NCBI RefSeq assembly: GCF_003417535.1
Contig: NZ_QVLS01000002.1
Coordinates: 1-64,000, forward strand
Direction of reading: 5' to 3'
Length of the DNA: 64,000 nt
Origin: Hydrogenophaga borbori
GTDB taxonomy: Bacteria; Pseudomonadota; Gammaproteobacteria; Burkholderiales; Burkholderiaceae_C
Within the stretch, counting starts at the first letter, position 1. Each line of letters begins with the position of its first letter. Made by a program: the position numbers and the translations under genes. A model generated the notes under the pieces. The model saw only the letters and a program-made list of their open reading frames with translations. It made no database searches and was not told where the DNA came from. This document shows, piece after piece, positions 50,374-58,116 of the stretch.

Positions 50374-51024
50374 ATGAAGAAACTCAACCGAGTGGCAATG
50401 CTGTTTGCAACCGCCGCCATGGCAACGGCTGCTGGCGCCCAGACCATCGACAACTGGCGCAATGGCACCAGCGAGCTGGTGTGGAAAAACGGCACCAACG
50501 AACTCTGCTGGCGTGACGCCTCCTGGACCCCCGCGACCGCTGCCAAGGGTTGCGACGGCGCCATCGTGCCGGCGGCCGCTCCGGCCCCCGCACCGGCCCC
50601 GGCTCCTGCACCCGCCGCCGCTCCGGCCCCGAAACCCGCGCCCGCCGCCGCCCCCGTGGCCCCCGCTGCCACCAAGGTGACCTACGCCGCCGACGCCTTC
50701 TTCGATTTCGACAAGGCCGTGCTCAAGCCCGAGGGCAAAGCCAAGCTGGACGACCTGGCTGGCAAGGTGAAAGGCATCAACCTCGAGGTCGTGATCGCCG
50801 TGGGCCACACCGACTCGACCGGTAAGGCTGCCTACAACCAGACCCTGTCGGTTCGCCGCGCCGAAGCCGTGAAGGCCTACCTGGTGAGCAAAGGCATCGA
50901 AAGCAACCGCATCTACACCGAAGGCAAGGGCCTGACCCAGCCGGTGGCCGACAACGCCACCCGCGAAGGCCGCGCCAAGAACCGCCGCGTGGAAGTCGAA
51001 GTGGTCGGTACCCGCAAGAACTGA
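50374..51024 (+). CDS. ompA: OmpA family outer-membrane/peptidoglycan-binding protein
   Basis: 216 residues with a GAGGAAAACC leader. Signal peptide [20 protein letters not shown] ends near AGAQ. Residues about 66-100 are a Pro/Ala hinge, and the last 115 residues are the OmpA C-terminal domain ([40 protein letters not shown] and [10 protein letters not shown]), which binds peptidoglycan. There is no eight-strand barrel; the 45-residue N-terminal part is short, so it is a periplasmic OmpA-like protein. It is monocistronic, with its own terminator. Confidence 0.93.
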   Translation: MKKLNRVAMLFATAAMATAAGAQTIDNWRNGTSELVWKNGTNELCWRDASWTPATAAKGCDGAIVPAAAPAPAPAPAPAPAAAPAPKPAPAAAPVAPAATKVTYAADAFFDFDKAVLKPEGKAKLDDLAGKVKGINLEVVIAVGHTDSTGKAAYNQTLSVRRAEAVKAYLVSKGIESNRIYTEGKGLTQPVADNATREGRAKNRRVEVEVVGTRKN

Positions 51025-51045
51025 TCGATTCGATCGTTCTCAAAG

Positions 51046-51069
51046 AACCGCGCTTCGGCGCGGTTTTTT
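51046..51069 (+). terminator. Rho-independent terminator of ompA
   Basis: AACCGCGC (51046-51053), a TTCG loop and GCGCGGTT (51058-51065) form a perfect 8-bp stem running into TTTTTT. It lies 21 bases after the ompA stop. Confidence 0.92.
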
Positions 51070-51092
51070 GTTGTCTTCTCGATAATTGCCCA

Positions 51093-51800
51093 ATGACTGC
51101 GCAAACGAATGCCGATCCGGCCGAACTGGCCAAATTTTCCGACCTCGCCCACCGCTGGTGGGATCCCGATGGCGAATTCAGGCCCTTGCATCAGATCAAT
51201 CCGCTGCGCATGGCCTGGATTGATGGAATTGCGCCATTGAAGGGTCAGCAAGTGCTCGATGTGGGGTGCGGCGGCGGCATCTTGTCCGATGGCATGGCGC
51301 GGCTGGGCGCCGACGTGCTGGGCATTGACCTGGCGTCCAAGGCCTTGCGCGTGGCCCAGCTCCATGCCCTGGAGGCGGGCACGTCCGGCGTGCGCTACCA
51401 GGAGATCAGCGTTGAGGAACTGGCGCGCGAGCGGCCGGAGAGCTTCGATGTGGTGACGTGCATGGAGATGCTGGAGCACGTGCCCGATCCGTCCTCCGTG
51501 GTCCGCGCCTGCGCCGCGCTGGTGAAGCCGGGCGGGCACGTGTTTTTCTCGACGCTCAACCGCAACCCCAAGGCCTTCCTTTTCGCCATCCTGGGGGCCG
51601 AGTACGTGCTGGGCCTGCTGCCGCGGGGCACGCACGAATACGCGCGCTTCATTCGGCCGAGCGAGCTCGCGGCCCATTGCCGTGGCGCCGGACTGGCGCT
51701 GGAGCACACGCGCGGCATGGAATACAACCCGCTCACGCGGCGCTACTGGCTTAGCGGCGACACCAGCGTGAACTACCTGTTCGGCACACGGAAGGTCTGA
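51093..51800 (+). CDS. ubiG: Ubiquinone biosynthesis O-methyltransferase UbiG
   Basis: 235 residues. [30 protein letters not shown] and [20 protein letters not shown] (SAM-binding motif I) are diagnostic of UbiG. It methylates both hydroxyls in ubiquinone synthesis. The ATG is only six bases after GATAAT, with no ribosome site between, which suggests a leaderless or very short leader message. The gph gene starts three bases after the stop. Confidence 0.95.
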   Translation: MTAQTNADPAELAKFSDLAHRWWDPDGEFRPLHQINPLRMAWIDGIAPLKGQQVLDVGCGGGILSDGMARLGADVLGIDLASKALRVAQLHALEAGTSGVRYQEISVEELARERPESFDVVTCMEMLEHVPDPSSVVRACAALVKPGGHVFFSTLNRNPKAFLFAILGAEYVLGLLPRGTHEYARFIRPSELAAHCRGAGLALEHTRGMEYNPLTRRYWLSGDTSVNYLFGTRKV

Positions 51801-51803
51801 GCG

Positions 51804-52478
51804 GTGGGTCAGCGCTTCAATGGCCTGCAGGCCGTGCTGTTCGATCTGGACGGCACTCTGCTCGACAGCGCGCCCGACCTCGGCGGTGCGGCCGAGAGCC
51901 TGCGCGAGGCGCGCGGCTTGCCGCCGCTGCCGATCGGCTCGTACCGTGCCCATGCCGGCGCGGGCGCGCGCGGCATGCTGCGCGTGGCGTTCGATATGGC
52001 GCCCGATCACCCGGAGTACGCGGCCCTGCGCTTGGCCTTCCTGGACGCCTATGAGGCGCGCATGCTGCAACTCACGAGGCCCTTCGACGGCGTGTCAACG
52101 CTGCTGGAGACCTTGAGCGGCGCGGACATGCGCTGGGGTGTCGTGACGAACAAGGCCGAGCGCCTCACCCACCCCATTGCCCGGTCGCTGCGCCTGTTCG
52201 ACGCGGCGGGGGCCATCGTCTGCGGCGACACCACGCCGCACGCCAAGCCCCATCCCGCGCCGCTGCTGGAGGCGGCTCGGCGCCTGGGGGTCGATCCCGG
52301 GCGGTGCGTCTACGTGGGCGATGATGAGCGCGACATCCAGGCCGGGCGTGCCGCCGGCATGCGCACGGTGGCCGCCCGCTATGGTTACCTGGGCCCTGGC
52401 GCCGACGTCCAGGCCTGGGGCGCCGATGCGCAGATTGATGCACCACTCGAGGTCTTGAATCTGATCGAACTGCCCTAA
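51804..52478 (+). CDS. gph: Phosphoglycolate phosphatase, HAD family
   Basis: 224 residues starting with GTG at 51804. The HAD motif I is LFDLDGTLLDSAPDLGG with nucleophile Asp14 and Asp16; VTNKAERLTHPIARSL is motif II/III and YVGDDERDIQAGRAAGM motif IV. It removes phosphate from 2-phosphoglycolate. Together with ubiG it forms the ubiG-gph pair common in betaproteobacteria. The stop lies 14 bases before the tmRNA and overlaps the likely ssrA -10 box. Confidence 0.93.
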   Translation: MGQRFNGLQAVLFDLDGTLLDSAPDLGGAAESLREARGLPPLPIGSYRAHAGAGARGMLRVAFDMAPDHPEYAALRLAFLDAYEARMLQLTRPFDGVSTLLETLSGADMRWGVVTNKAERLTHPIARSLRLFDAAGAIVCGDTTPHAKPHPAPLLEAARRLGVDPGRCVYVGDDERDIQAGRAAGMRTVAARYGYLGPGADVQAWGADAQIDAPLEVLNLIELP

Positions 52479-52481
52479 AAT
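52455..52481 (+). promoter_or_regulatory. Putative ssrA promoter overlapping the gph 3' end
   Basis: TTGAAT at 52455-52460 and TAAAAT at 52476-52481, 15 bases apart, lie 11 bases before the mature tmRNA 5' end. The -10 includes the gph stop codon TAA. Confidence 0.5.
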
Positions 52482-52492
52482 CCCATCTTCCT

Positions 52493-52902
52493 GGGGCTGC
52501 ACCGGTTTCGACGTGGGTTCGGACGCGCAGCAGGGCATGCCGAGGTTCTGTCACCTCGTAAATCCGCAGAAACAAACCAACTGCCAATACTGAAGCAGCA
52601 AACGACAAAGCTTTCGCCCTCGCGGCCTAAGTAGAGTCGTTCGGGGCTTAACCTCCCCGATCCTCGCAACAGCTCGTCGATGGGCTGCGCCGAGGGCCGC
52701 AAGGCCCGAAGCCGCGAGGTCATTCACATCGACTGGTTCCGCGCCGGGCAGCTTGGCGTGGAATGAGATCCAAGGCTGCTGGTCGACCGGGTAGCGTGCC
52801 ACTGCGCGATCCGGCCGGCGAGACCCAAAACAGACGGCTACGCATGTAGAACTGCTCGAAGAAGGCTTGCGGACGGGGGTTCAATTCCCCCCAGCTCCAC
52901 CA
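52493..52902 (+). ncRNA. ssrA: tmRNA (ssrA), tag peptide ANDKAFALAA
   Basis: About 410 nt, single-piece. The 5' end GGGGCTG pairs with the 3' CAGCTCC before ACCA, forming the Ala-tRNA-like acceptor, and the T-arm reads GGGGTTCAATTCCCC. The tag frame starts at GCA 52598 and ends with TAA at 52628-52630, encoding ANDKAFALAA; the full tag on a rescued protein would be AANDKAFALAA. It rescues stalled ribosomes with SmpB. The CCA is encoded. The 3' end overlaps the stop region of the opposing DUF2062 gene by 22 bases. Confidence 0.97.
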
Positions 52903-53528
52903 CCCTTTCCGCCCGTGGGCCGCTGGCCCGCGGGCCCGCGCTGTTTCAAGCGCCGACGCCTGTCCCAGCGCACGCGCAGGCGCCACGCCGCATGTGCGAT
53001 GGCGTACGCCAGCAGGCCGCAAGCGACGGCCAGGATCGCCAGCCCCACGAACAGCGGTTTGCCGACCTGGCCGATCTGCGCCAGCCAGCGCTTGAACCGA
53101 TCGACCAGGCCCAGCCGTTCGGCCACCGGGTCGGGCGTGACGGTCAGCTCTTCCACGAGGCGCTCTTCGCTCATGGCCGGCGGCTGAGCGGCTTCGTCCT
53201 CGCCCAGCACGGCCTTGCCGAGCCGGTAGGCCACGTAGTACACGGGCCCGAAAGTGACCGGGTTGGTGACGAAGGTGCTGGCCATGGCCACCGGCAGGTT
53301 GGCGCGCAGCACCACGGCCAGGGTGGCCGCCACGGGCATCTGGGCGATCGGGATCAGCAGGCCGAAGAAAACGCCCAGCGCCACGCCCAGGGCCACGCCC
53401 TTGCGGCTCAGGTGCCACAGGCGGGGATGGGCCATGAACGGCGCCAGCCAGCGCAGCCAGCGGTTGCCAAGGATGGTCTCGGGCGTGGGCAGCCAGGCCT
53501 TGAGCTTTTGTGAAAAACGGGATGTCAC
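52881..53528 (-). CDS. DUF2062 membrane protein
   Basis: 215 residues starting with GTG at 53528. GNRWLRWLAPFMAHPRLWHL, VALGVALGVFFGLLIPIAQM and TFVTNPVTFGPVYYVAYRLG are the family landmarks, with three or four membrane helices. Function is not established. The stop codon lies inside the tmRNA T-arm on the other strand, and the last seven codons (GGGAGGN) are antisense to the tmRNA 3' end, so the protein tail is set by the RNA gene. Confidence 0.88.
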   Translation of the reverse strand: MTSRFSQKLKAWLPTPETILGNRWLRWLAPFMAHPRLWHLSRKGVALGVALGVFFGLLIPIAQMPVAATLAVVLRANLPVAMASTFVTNPVTFGPVYYVAYRLGKAVLGEDEAAQPPAMSEERLVEELTVTPDPVAERLGLVDRFKRWLAQIGQVGKPLFVGLAILAVACGLLAYAIAHAAWRLRVRWDRRRRLKQRGPAGQRPTGGKGGGAGGN

Positions 53529-53650
53529 GGGGAAAGGCGGCAGACGAGGGTGGGGCGGCGGTCTCTCACCGATCCGGCCAGGCGCAGCGAGTTCGCGCGG
53601 AGCGCCTGGCGCCATTGTCGTGGCCTGTCGCCTCAGTAGACTCGCGGCCC

Positions 53651-54382
53651 ATGAAACGCTTGGAAGAGTTGCTTTTCACCCAGGGCTTCGGCACCCGTCG
53701 CGTGTGCCGCGGCCTGGTGCAGCAGGGGCGCGTGCGCGTCGGTTCGCCGCCGCAGCCTTGCCTGGACCCCGACGCGCTGTTCGAGCCGCAGGGCTTCGCG
53801 TTCGAGGTGGAAGGGGTGCCCTGGACCTGGCACGAGCGCGCCTACCTGGCGCTGCACAAGCCCGCTGGCTTTGAGTGTTCCCAGCGTCCCGGCGCGCACC
53901 CCAGCGTCTATACCCTGCTCCCCGCGCCGCTGCGCCAGCGCGGCGGTGGCGCGGCCGCAGGGGTGCAGGCCGTCGGCCGGCTCGACCACGACACGACGGG
54001 GCTGCTGCTGCTGTCCGACGACGGCGCGTTCATCCACCGCCTCACCTCGCCCCGCCACCACGTGCCCAAGGTGTACGAGGTCAGCTTGCGCCACGGCATG
54101 GACGGCCCGGCCTGTCAGCGGCTGCTCGACGGTGTGGTGCTCGACGACGATCCCCGGCCGGTGCGGGCGGCCGGCGCGACCTTGGTGGACGCTCACCACC
54201 TGCGGCTGGTGCTCACCGAGGGCAAGTACCACCAGGTCAAGCGCATGGTGGCCGCGGTGGGCAACCGCGTGGAGGCGCTGCACCGTTCGGCCATTGGCGC
54301 GTTGAGCCTGCCGCCGGATATGGCCCCGGGCCATTGGCGCTGGCTCACGCCAGAGGAAGTGCAGGGTTTGCGCGGGCGCTGA
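53651..54382 (+). CDS. rsuA: 16S rRNA pseudouridine synthase, RsuA family
   Basis: 243 residues. An S4 RNA-binding domain (MKRLEELLFTQGFGTRRVCR) is followed by the catalytic domain with GRLDHDTTGLLLLSDDG and catalytic Asp112; KYHQVKRMVAAVGNRVEALH is the later conserved block. It probably makes pseudouridine 516 in 16S rRNA. The ATG follows TAGACT by eight bases without a ribosome site. Confidence 0.9.
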   Translation: MKRLEELLFTQGFGTRRVCRGLVQQGRVRVGSPPQPCLDPDALFEPQGFAFEVEGVPWTWHERAYLALHKPAGFECSQRPGAHPSVYTLLPAPLRQRGGGAAAGVQAVGRLDHDTTGLLLLSDDGAFIHRLTSPRHHVPKVYEVSLRHGMDGPACQRLLDGVVLDDDPRPVRAAGATLVDAHHLRLVLTEGKYHQVKRMVAAVGNRVEALHRSAIGALSLPPDMAPGHWRWLTPEEVQGLRGR

Positions 54383-54403
54383 ACGGCGCGCCGCGCGGGC
54401 CGT

Positions 54404-55138
54404 TCAGAGCAGATCGCCCTTGCGGCTGTCCAGCGGCATCAGGAAGGAATTGTTGTCCTGCCACTGCGAGTGGTAGTCGCTGCTGCGCGCGTCGGGCACG
54501 CTGTTGGGCCAGCTGGACAAGGGATTGAAGTCGCTGTGCGAGCGCGTGCTGCGCTGGCGGTTGAGCGCGCTGCGCAGGTTGGTCTGGGCCGCGATGATGG
54601 CGCGCTCTTCCATCTCGCGTTCACGCATGGCGCGGTTGAGTTCGGATTCACCCAGGAACTCGGCGCGGATCTCGGCCACCGTGGGCAGGCTGTTGGAGCG
54701 CACCACCCAGTACGGCAGGCCGATCTGGCTCAACAGGGAATGCTTGAGCGCGCGCGTGCTGCGGGGAATGCCCGCAGGACCCGGCACGTCCAGGCAGCCG
54801 ATGACGCGGCCATCGGACTTGCAGACGGTGAAGGTGCAGTACACACCGCCCAGAAGCCGGTACCACTCCATACCTTCCTCGCGTTGGCGGGGCAGGGTGA
54901 AGCGCGTCACCGGCAGCTTGATCATGACGTGGTGGTCGTAGAAGGCCCGCGCCAGCCAGTGCCAGACGCGGGCTTCCTCGCTGTTGGCCAGCGGACGCCC
55001 GGTCAGCGGCCAATGCTTGGGCAGGCGGCGCTTCTGCCGCGCCTGGCGCTCCGCCCAGGCCCGATGCGCCAGCGCACCCACCGCCAGCAGGGCGGGTACG
55101 AGGGCGGCGATCAGCCAGGGGTGGGTCCAGATGCTCAT
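54404..55138 (-). CDS. Membrane-anchored hypothetical protein, DUF2726-like
   Basis: 244 residues. One N-terminal membrane helix (LIAALVPALLAVGALAHRAW) is followed by a soluble domain about residues 40-165 with ARVWHWLARAFYDHHVMIKL, FTVCKSDGRVIGCLDVPGPA and KHSLLSQIGLPYWVVRSNSL. The order (substrate strand, DGRVIGCLDV, then LL..GLP) resembles DUF2726, a restriction-endonuclease-like fold, but catalytic residues are not obvious. The C-terminal 70 residues are polar and probably disordered. Role unknown. Confidence 0.7.
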   Translation of the reverse strand: MSIWTHPWLIAALVPALLAVGALAHRAWAERQARQKRRLPKHWPLTGRPLANSEEARVWHWLARAFYDHHVMIKLPVTRFTLPRQREEGMEWYRLLGGVYCTFTVCKSDGRVIGCLDVPGPAGIPRSTRALKHSLLSQIGLPYWVVRSNSLPTVAEIRAEFLGESELNRAMREREMEERAIIAAQTNLRSALNRQRSTRSHSDFNPLSSWPNSVPDARSSDYHSQWQDNNSFLMPLDSRKGDLL

Positions 55139-55361
55139 GCGTTGGGGTCAGGGGCGACCAAGATGTATCAAAGTGTATAGAGGTGCCGGACGCGCCGGGT
55201 ATCCGCCTTGGGGCAAAGCCGGGCCGCTCGTGATTTGTTTGGTGATTTGGCGGCCAGGCTGTGGTCTGCAGGCTGCGGGGCGCGGGGTGGGAACGGGGCG
55301 GGCGAGGCGATTGTGGGGTGGGATGGGGCGCGCTCCCTCCCTCAGAGAAAGGAATCCCCGC

Positions 55362-56189
55362 TCAGGCCGTGATGGAAGACCGGAACCAGTGTTCAAGTGC
55401 CTCGGTGAGTTCGTGTGGTTTGTCACGGTGCGGGCTGTGTCCGCAATCCTGAAGGGTCAGGACGTCGGCGTGGGGCACTTGTTCCCGCACGCGATGTAAC
55501 TGTTGCAGCGTGCCGTATTCGTCTTGCTCGCCCTGCACCAGGAGCAGCGGGGCGCGGATGTCCGCGCAGGCGCCCAGGATGTCGAAGTCGCGAAAGGCCG
55601 GGCTGAGCCAGATGTCGTTCCACTGCCAGAAGGCGTTGTCCACGTCGCGGTGGTAACGGGCCAGGCGCTGGCGAAGGCCGCGCGGGTCGTCGTGCGTGGC
55701 CAGGTACTGGTCGCGCGCCTGGGCTATGGACCGAATGGACACGTCTTCGACGAAGGCGTGCGGTGCGATGGCGACGCAGCCCGCCACCGGGTACCGGCTG
55801 GCGTGCAGCAGGGCAATGGTGGCCCCGTCGGAATGGCCCACGAGCACCGGTTCGCGCAGGCCCAGTCGGGACAGCAGCAGGGGCAGCACCTCGAAGGCCT
55901 CGCGGTGCATGTAGTCGGGCTCGTGGCGGCCGATGTGCCAGAAGCCGTCCTGGCGCGGCGTGCCGCGCACGTCGGCCACCGGGTCCGATTGGCCGTAGCC
56001 GCGGCGTGAGAACAGCCAGCCGGCGCGCCCGCTGGCGCGGCACAGCGCTTCGGGCCAAAACAGGTTCCGCTGGGTCCACATGGCGACGCTGCCCAGGCCT
56101 TCGTGCAAGAACACCAGGGGGGCGGGGCCGGATGGACCAGGAATGTGGGCGGCCTCCAGCCGCACGCCGTGAATGTCGATGCGATCCAT
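55362..56189 (-). CDS. Alpha/beta hydrolase
   Basis: 275 residues from ATG at 56189. The oxyanion segment is LVFLHEGLGSVAMW, the nucleophile Ser120 sits in VGHSDGA, the acid is in VQGEQDEYGT and the catalytic His in LQDCGHSPHRDKP. No signal peptide; cytoplasmic. The substrate is unknown; the large lid (residues about 150-205) differs from well-known esterases. It is divergent from the EI24 gene over only 52 bases. The 223-base gap on its other side (55139-55361) holds no gene that I can see. Confidence 0.88.
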   Translation of the reverse strand: MDRIDIHGVRLEAAHIPGPSGPAPLVFLHEGLGSVAMWTQRNLFWPEALCRASGRAGWLFSRRGYGQSDPVADVRGTPRQDGFWHIGRHEPDYMHREAFEVLPLLLSRLGLREPVLVGHSDGATIALLHASRYPVAGCVAIAPHAFVEDVSIRSIAQARDQYLATHDDPRGLRQRLARYHRDVDNAFWQWNDIWLSPAFRDFDILGACADIRAPLLLVQGEQDEYGTLQQLHRVREQVPHADVLTLQDCGHSPHRDKPHELTEALEHWFRSSITA

Positions 56190-56241
56190 GGGCGACATCC
56201 TAGCGGCCGGTTGGTCGGCGCTTGCGGGTATTCTTCGCGCC

Positions 56242-57135
56242 ATGCGAGCGATGTTCGATGCCTTCTGGCGGGCGGTGGCCTACTGCCTGCACCCGCGCGT
56301 GATCGCGCTGTCCTTCCTCCCTCTGGTGCTCATGGTGGCCTTGTCGTTCGCCCTGGGCTATTTCTTCTGGGATGGGGCGGTGGCCTCCGTCATGGCCTGG
56401 TTCGAAGCCTTCGACCTGGTGCAGGCCTTCCTGGGCTGGCTGGAGCGCATGGGCATGGGATCGCTGCGAGCGGTGTTCGCGCCGCTCATCGTGCTGGTGC
56501 TGGCCACGCCGGTGATCGTGCTGCTGTGCCTGCTGCTGGTGGCCGTGTTCATGACGCCCGCGATGGTCGATCTCGTGGGGCAACGCCGCTTTGCCCATCT
56601 CGAGAAGCGGCGCGGTGGCTCGTTCATCGTGAGCGTGTTCTGGTCGCTGGGCTCGACGCTGCTGGCGGTGGTGGTGCTGGTGCTGTCCATGCCACTGTGG
56701 CTGGTGCCGCCCCTGGTGCTGATCCTGCCGCCGCTGATCTGGGGCTGGCTCACCTACCGCGTGTTCGCGTTCGATGCCCTGGCCACGCACGCCAGTGGCG
56801 ACGAGCGCCGGCGCATCATGCGCGAGCACCGCGGCACGCTGCTGTTGATGGGGGTGCTCTGCGGCTACCTGGGCGCCGCGCCCAGCCTGCTGTGGGCCTC
56901 GGGTGCCATGTTCATCGCCCTGGCGCCGCTGCTGGTGCCGGTGGCAATCTGGGTCTACACGCTGGTGTTCGCGTTCGCGTCGCTGTGGTTCGCCCACTAC
57001 GCGCTGACCGCCCTGGAACGTCTGCGCGCCGTCGTGCCGGTCGAGGTGGTACCGGTCGAGCCCACGCTGGAGCCCCCAGCGCCGCCGCCCAGCCCCGACC
57101 CGCTGCCCTTGCCGCCCACCGCGCCCGCGCCATGA
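56242..57135 (+). CDS. EI24 domain membrane protein (CysZ-like)
   Basis: 297 residues with about six hydrophobic segments: LHPRVIALSFLPLVLMVALS, VFAPLIVLVLATPVIVLLCL and LVPPLVLILPPLIWGWLTYR. RFAHLEKRRGGSF and RVFAFDALATHASGDERRRI are typical of the EI24/CysZ family. CysZ imports sulfate, but many members have no known substrate. The C-terminus is a Pro-rich tail of about 25 residues. The stop overlaps the next gene as ATGA. Confidence 0.88.
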   Translation: MRAMFDAFWRAVAYCLHPRVIALSFLPLVLMVALSFALGYFFWDGAVASVMAWFEAFDLVQAFLGWLERMGMGSLRAVFAPLIVLVLATPVIVLLCLLLVAVFMTPAMVDLVGQRRFAHLEKRRGGSFIVSVFWSLGSTLLAVVVLVLSMPLWLVPPLVLILPPLIWGWLTYRVFAFDALATHASGDERRRIMREHRGTLLLMGVLCGYLGAAPSLLWASGAMFIALAPLLVPVAIWVYTLVFAFASLWFAHYALTALERLRAVVPVEVVPVEPTLEPPAPPPSPDPLPLPPTAPAP

Positions 57136-57947
57136 GCACCGGTTTCGGTCTGATCATCGTCGGCGACGAGATCCTGTCGGGCAAGCGGCAGGACAAGCAC
57201 CTGCCCAGGGTGGCCGAGTTGCTCGCCGAGCGCGGGCTGGCGCTGTCCTGGGCGCAGGTGGTGGGCGACGAGCGCGCGCGCATCACCGCCGTGCTGCGGG
57301 CGGCCTTCGAGGGCCGCGAGCCGGTTTTCTGCTGCGGCGGCATTGGCGCCACGCCCGACGACCACACCCGCCAGTGCGCGGCGGCGGCCCTGGGCGTGGA
57401 GCTCGCGCTGCATCCCGAGGCGGCGCGGCTCATCGAAGAGCGCATGCGCGACGTGGCGGCCGAACAGGGCGTGCCCTTCGAGCCCGAGCGGCCGGACAAC
57501 GTGCACCGCTACAACATGGGCGTGTTTCCCGTGGGCGCCAGCCTCATTCCGAACCCGTACAACAAGATCCCCGGCTTCAGCTGCCGCGGCCCTGGCGGCG
57601 CCGAGGTGCACTTCGTGCCCGGCTTCCCGGTGATGGCCTGGCCCATGCTGGCCTGGGTGCTCGACCAACGCTACAGCCACCTGCACCGGCAAGGCGCCTG
57701 GCGCGAGCGCTCGGTGATCGTCATGGGGGCCATGGAAGCGGCGCTGACCCCGCTGATGGAACAGATCGAAGCCGCACACGCGGTCAAGGTGTTCAGCCTG
57801 CCCAGCGTGGACCACCCCACCTACGGTCGCCACATCGAGCTGGGCGTCAAGGGCGCCGCGCCCGACGTCGAACCCGCCTTTGCCGAGCTGCTGGCCGGCC
57901 TGCGCGCGTGCAAGGCCGAAATGGGCCCCGAGTTGGTGCGTCCTTGA
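57132..57947 (+). CDS. MoaB/Mog-like molybdopterin-binding domain protein (CinA N-terminal type)
   Basis: 271 residues. FGLIIVGDEILSGKRQDKHL and FCCGGIGATPDDHTRQCAAA are the molybdopterin-binding motifs of the CinA N-terminal domain, and NVHRYNMGVFPVGASLIPNP follows. The C-terminal nicotinamide-nucleotide amidase domain of full CinA is absent. Stand-alone forms of this kind are widespread and uncharacterised. It overlaps the EI24 gene by four bases, so the two are co-translated. The gap 57948-58116 after it holds the glnA promoter. Confidence 0.88.
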   Translation: MSTGFGLIIVGDEILSGKRQDKHLPRVAELLAERGLALSWAQVVGDERARITAVLRAAFEGREPVFCCGGIGATPDDHTRQCAAAALGVELALHPEAARLIEERMRDVAAEQGVPFEPERPDNVHRYNMGVFPVGASLIPNPYNKIPGFSCRGPGGAEVHFVPGFPVMAWPMLAWVLDQRYSHLHRQGAWRERSVIVMGAMEAALTPLMEQIEAAHAVKVFSLPSVDHPTYGRHIELGVKGAAPDVEPAFAELLAGLRACKAEMGPELVRP

Positions 57948-57960
57948 AAATCTCCAAAAC

Positions 57961-58029
57961 GGTGCATGAATGCACCACTAAGGTGATAAATGCGGCGGCC
58001 AGCCGGTGCCAAGGCGGTGCGTGTGCACC
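57961..58029. promoter_or_regulatory. NtrC-type binding sites upstream of glnA
   Basis: TGCACC-N5-GGTGAT at 57971-57987 matches the NtrC consensus TGCACC-N5-GGTGCA at all but two positions. It overlaps the perfect palindrome GGTGCA-TGAA-TGCACC at 57961-57976. A further GGTGC-GTGT-GCACC lies at 58016-58029. All are 20 to 90 bases before the sigma-54-like promoter, the usual enhancer position. Confidence 0.8.
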
Positions 58030-58045
58030 TGGGGGCGCCGTCGCA

Positions 58046-58061
58046 TGGCATGGAAACTGCA
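58046..58061 (+). promoter_or_regulatory. Sigma-54 promoter of glnA
   Basis: TGGCATGGAAACTGCA fits the -24/-12 consensus TGGCAC-N5-TTGCA with the invariant GG and GC correctly spaced. The start of transcription would be near 58072, about 45 bases before the glnA ATG. Confidence 0.85.
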
Positions 58062-58116
58062 TGCCATGCCCCCGAAGTACCTTTTCAACCCACCCTTCCA
58101 GATACAGGAGCAATTG

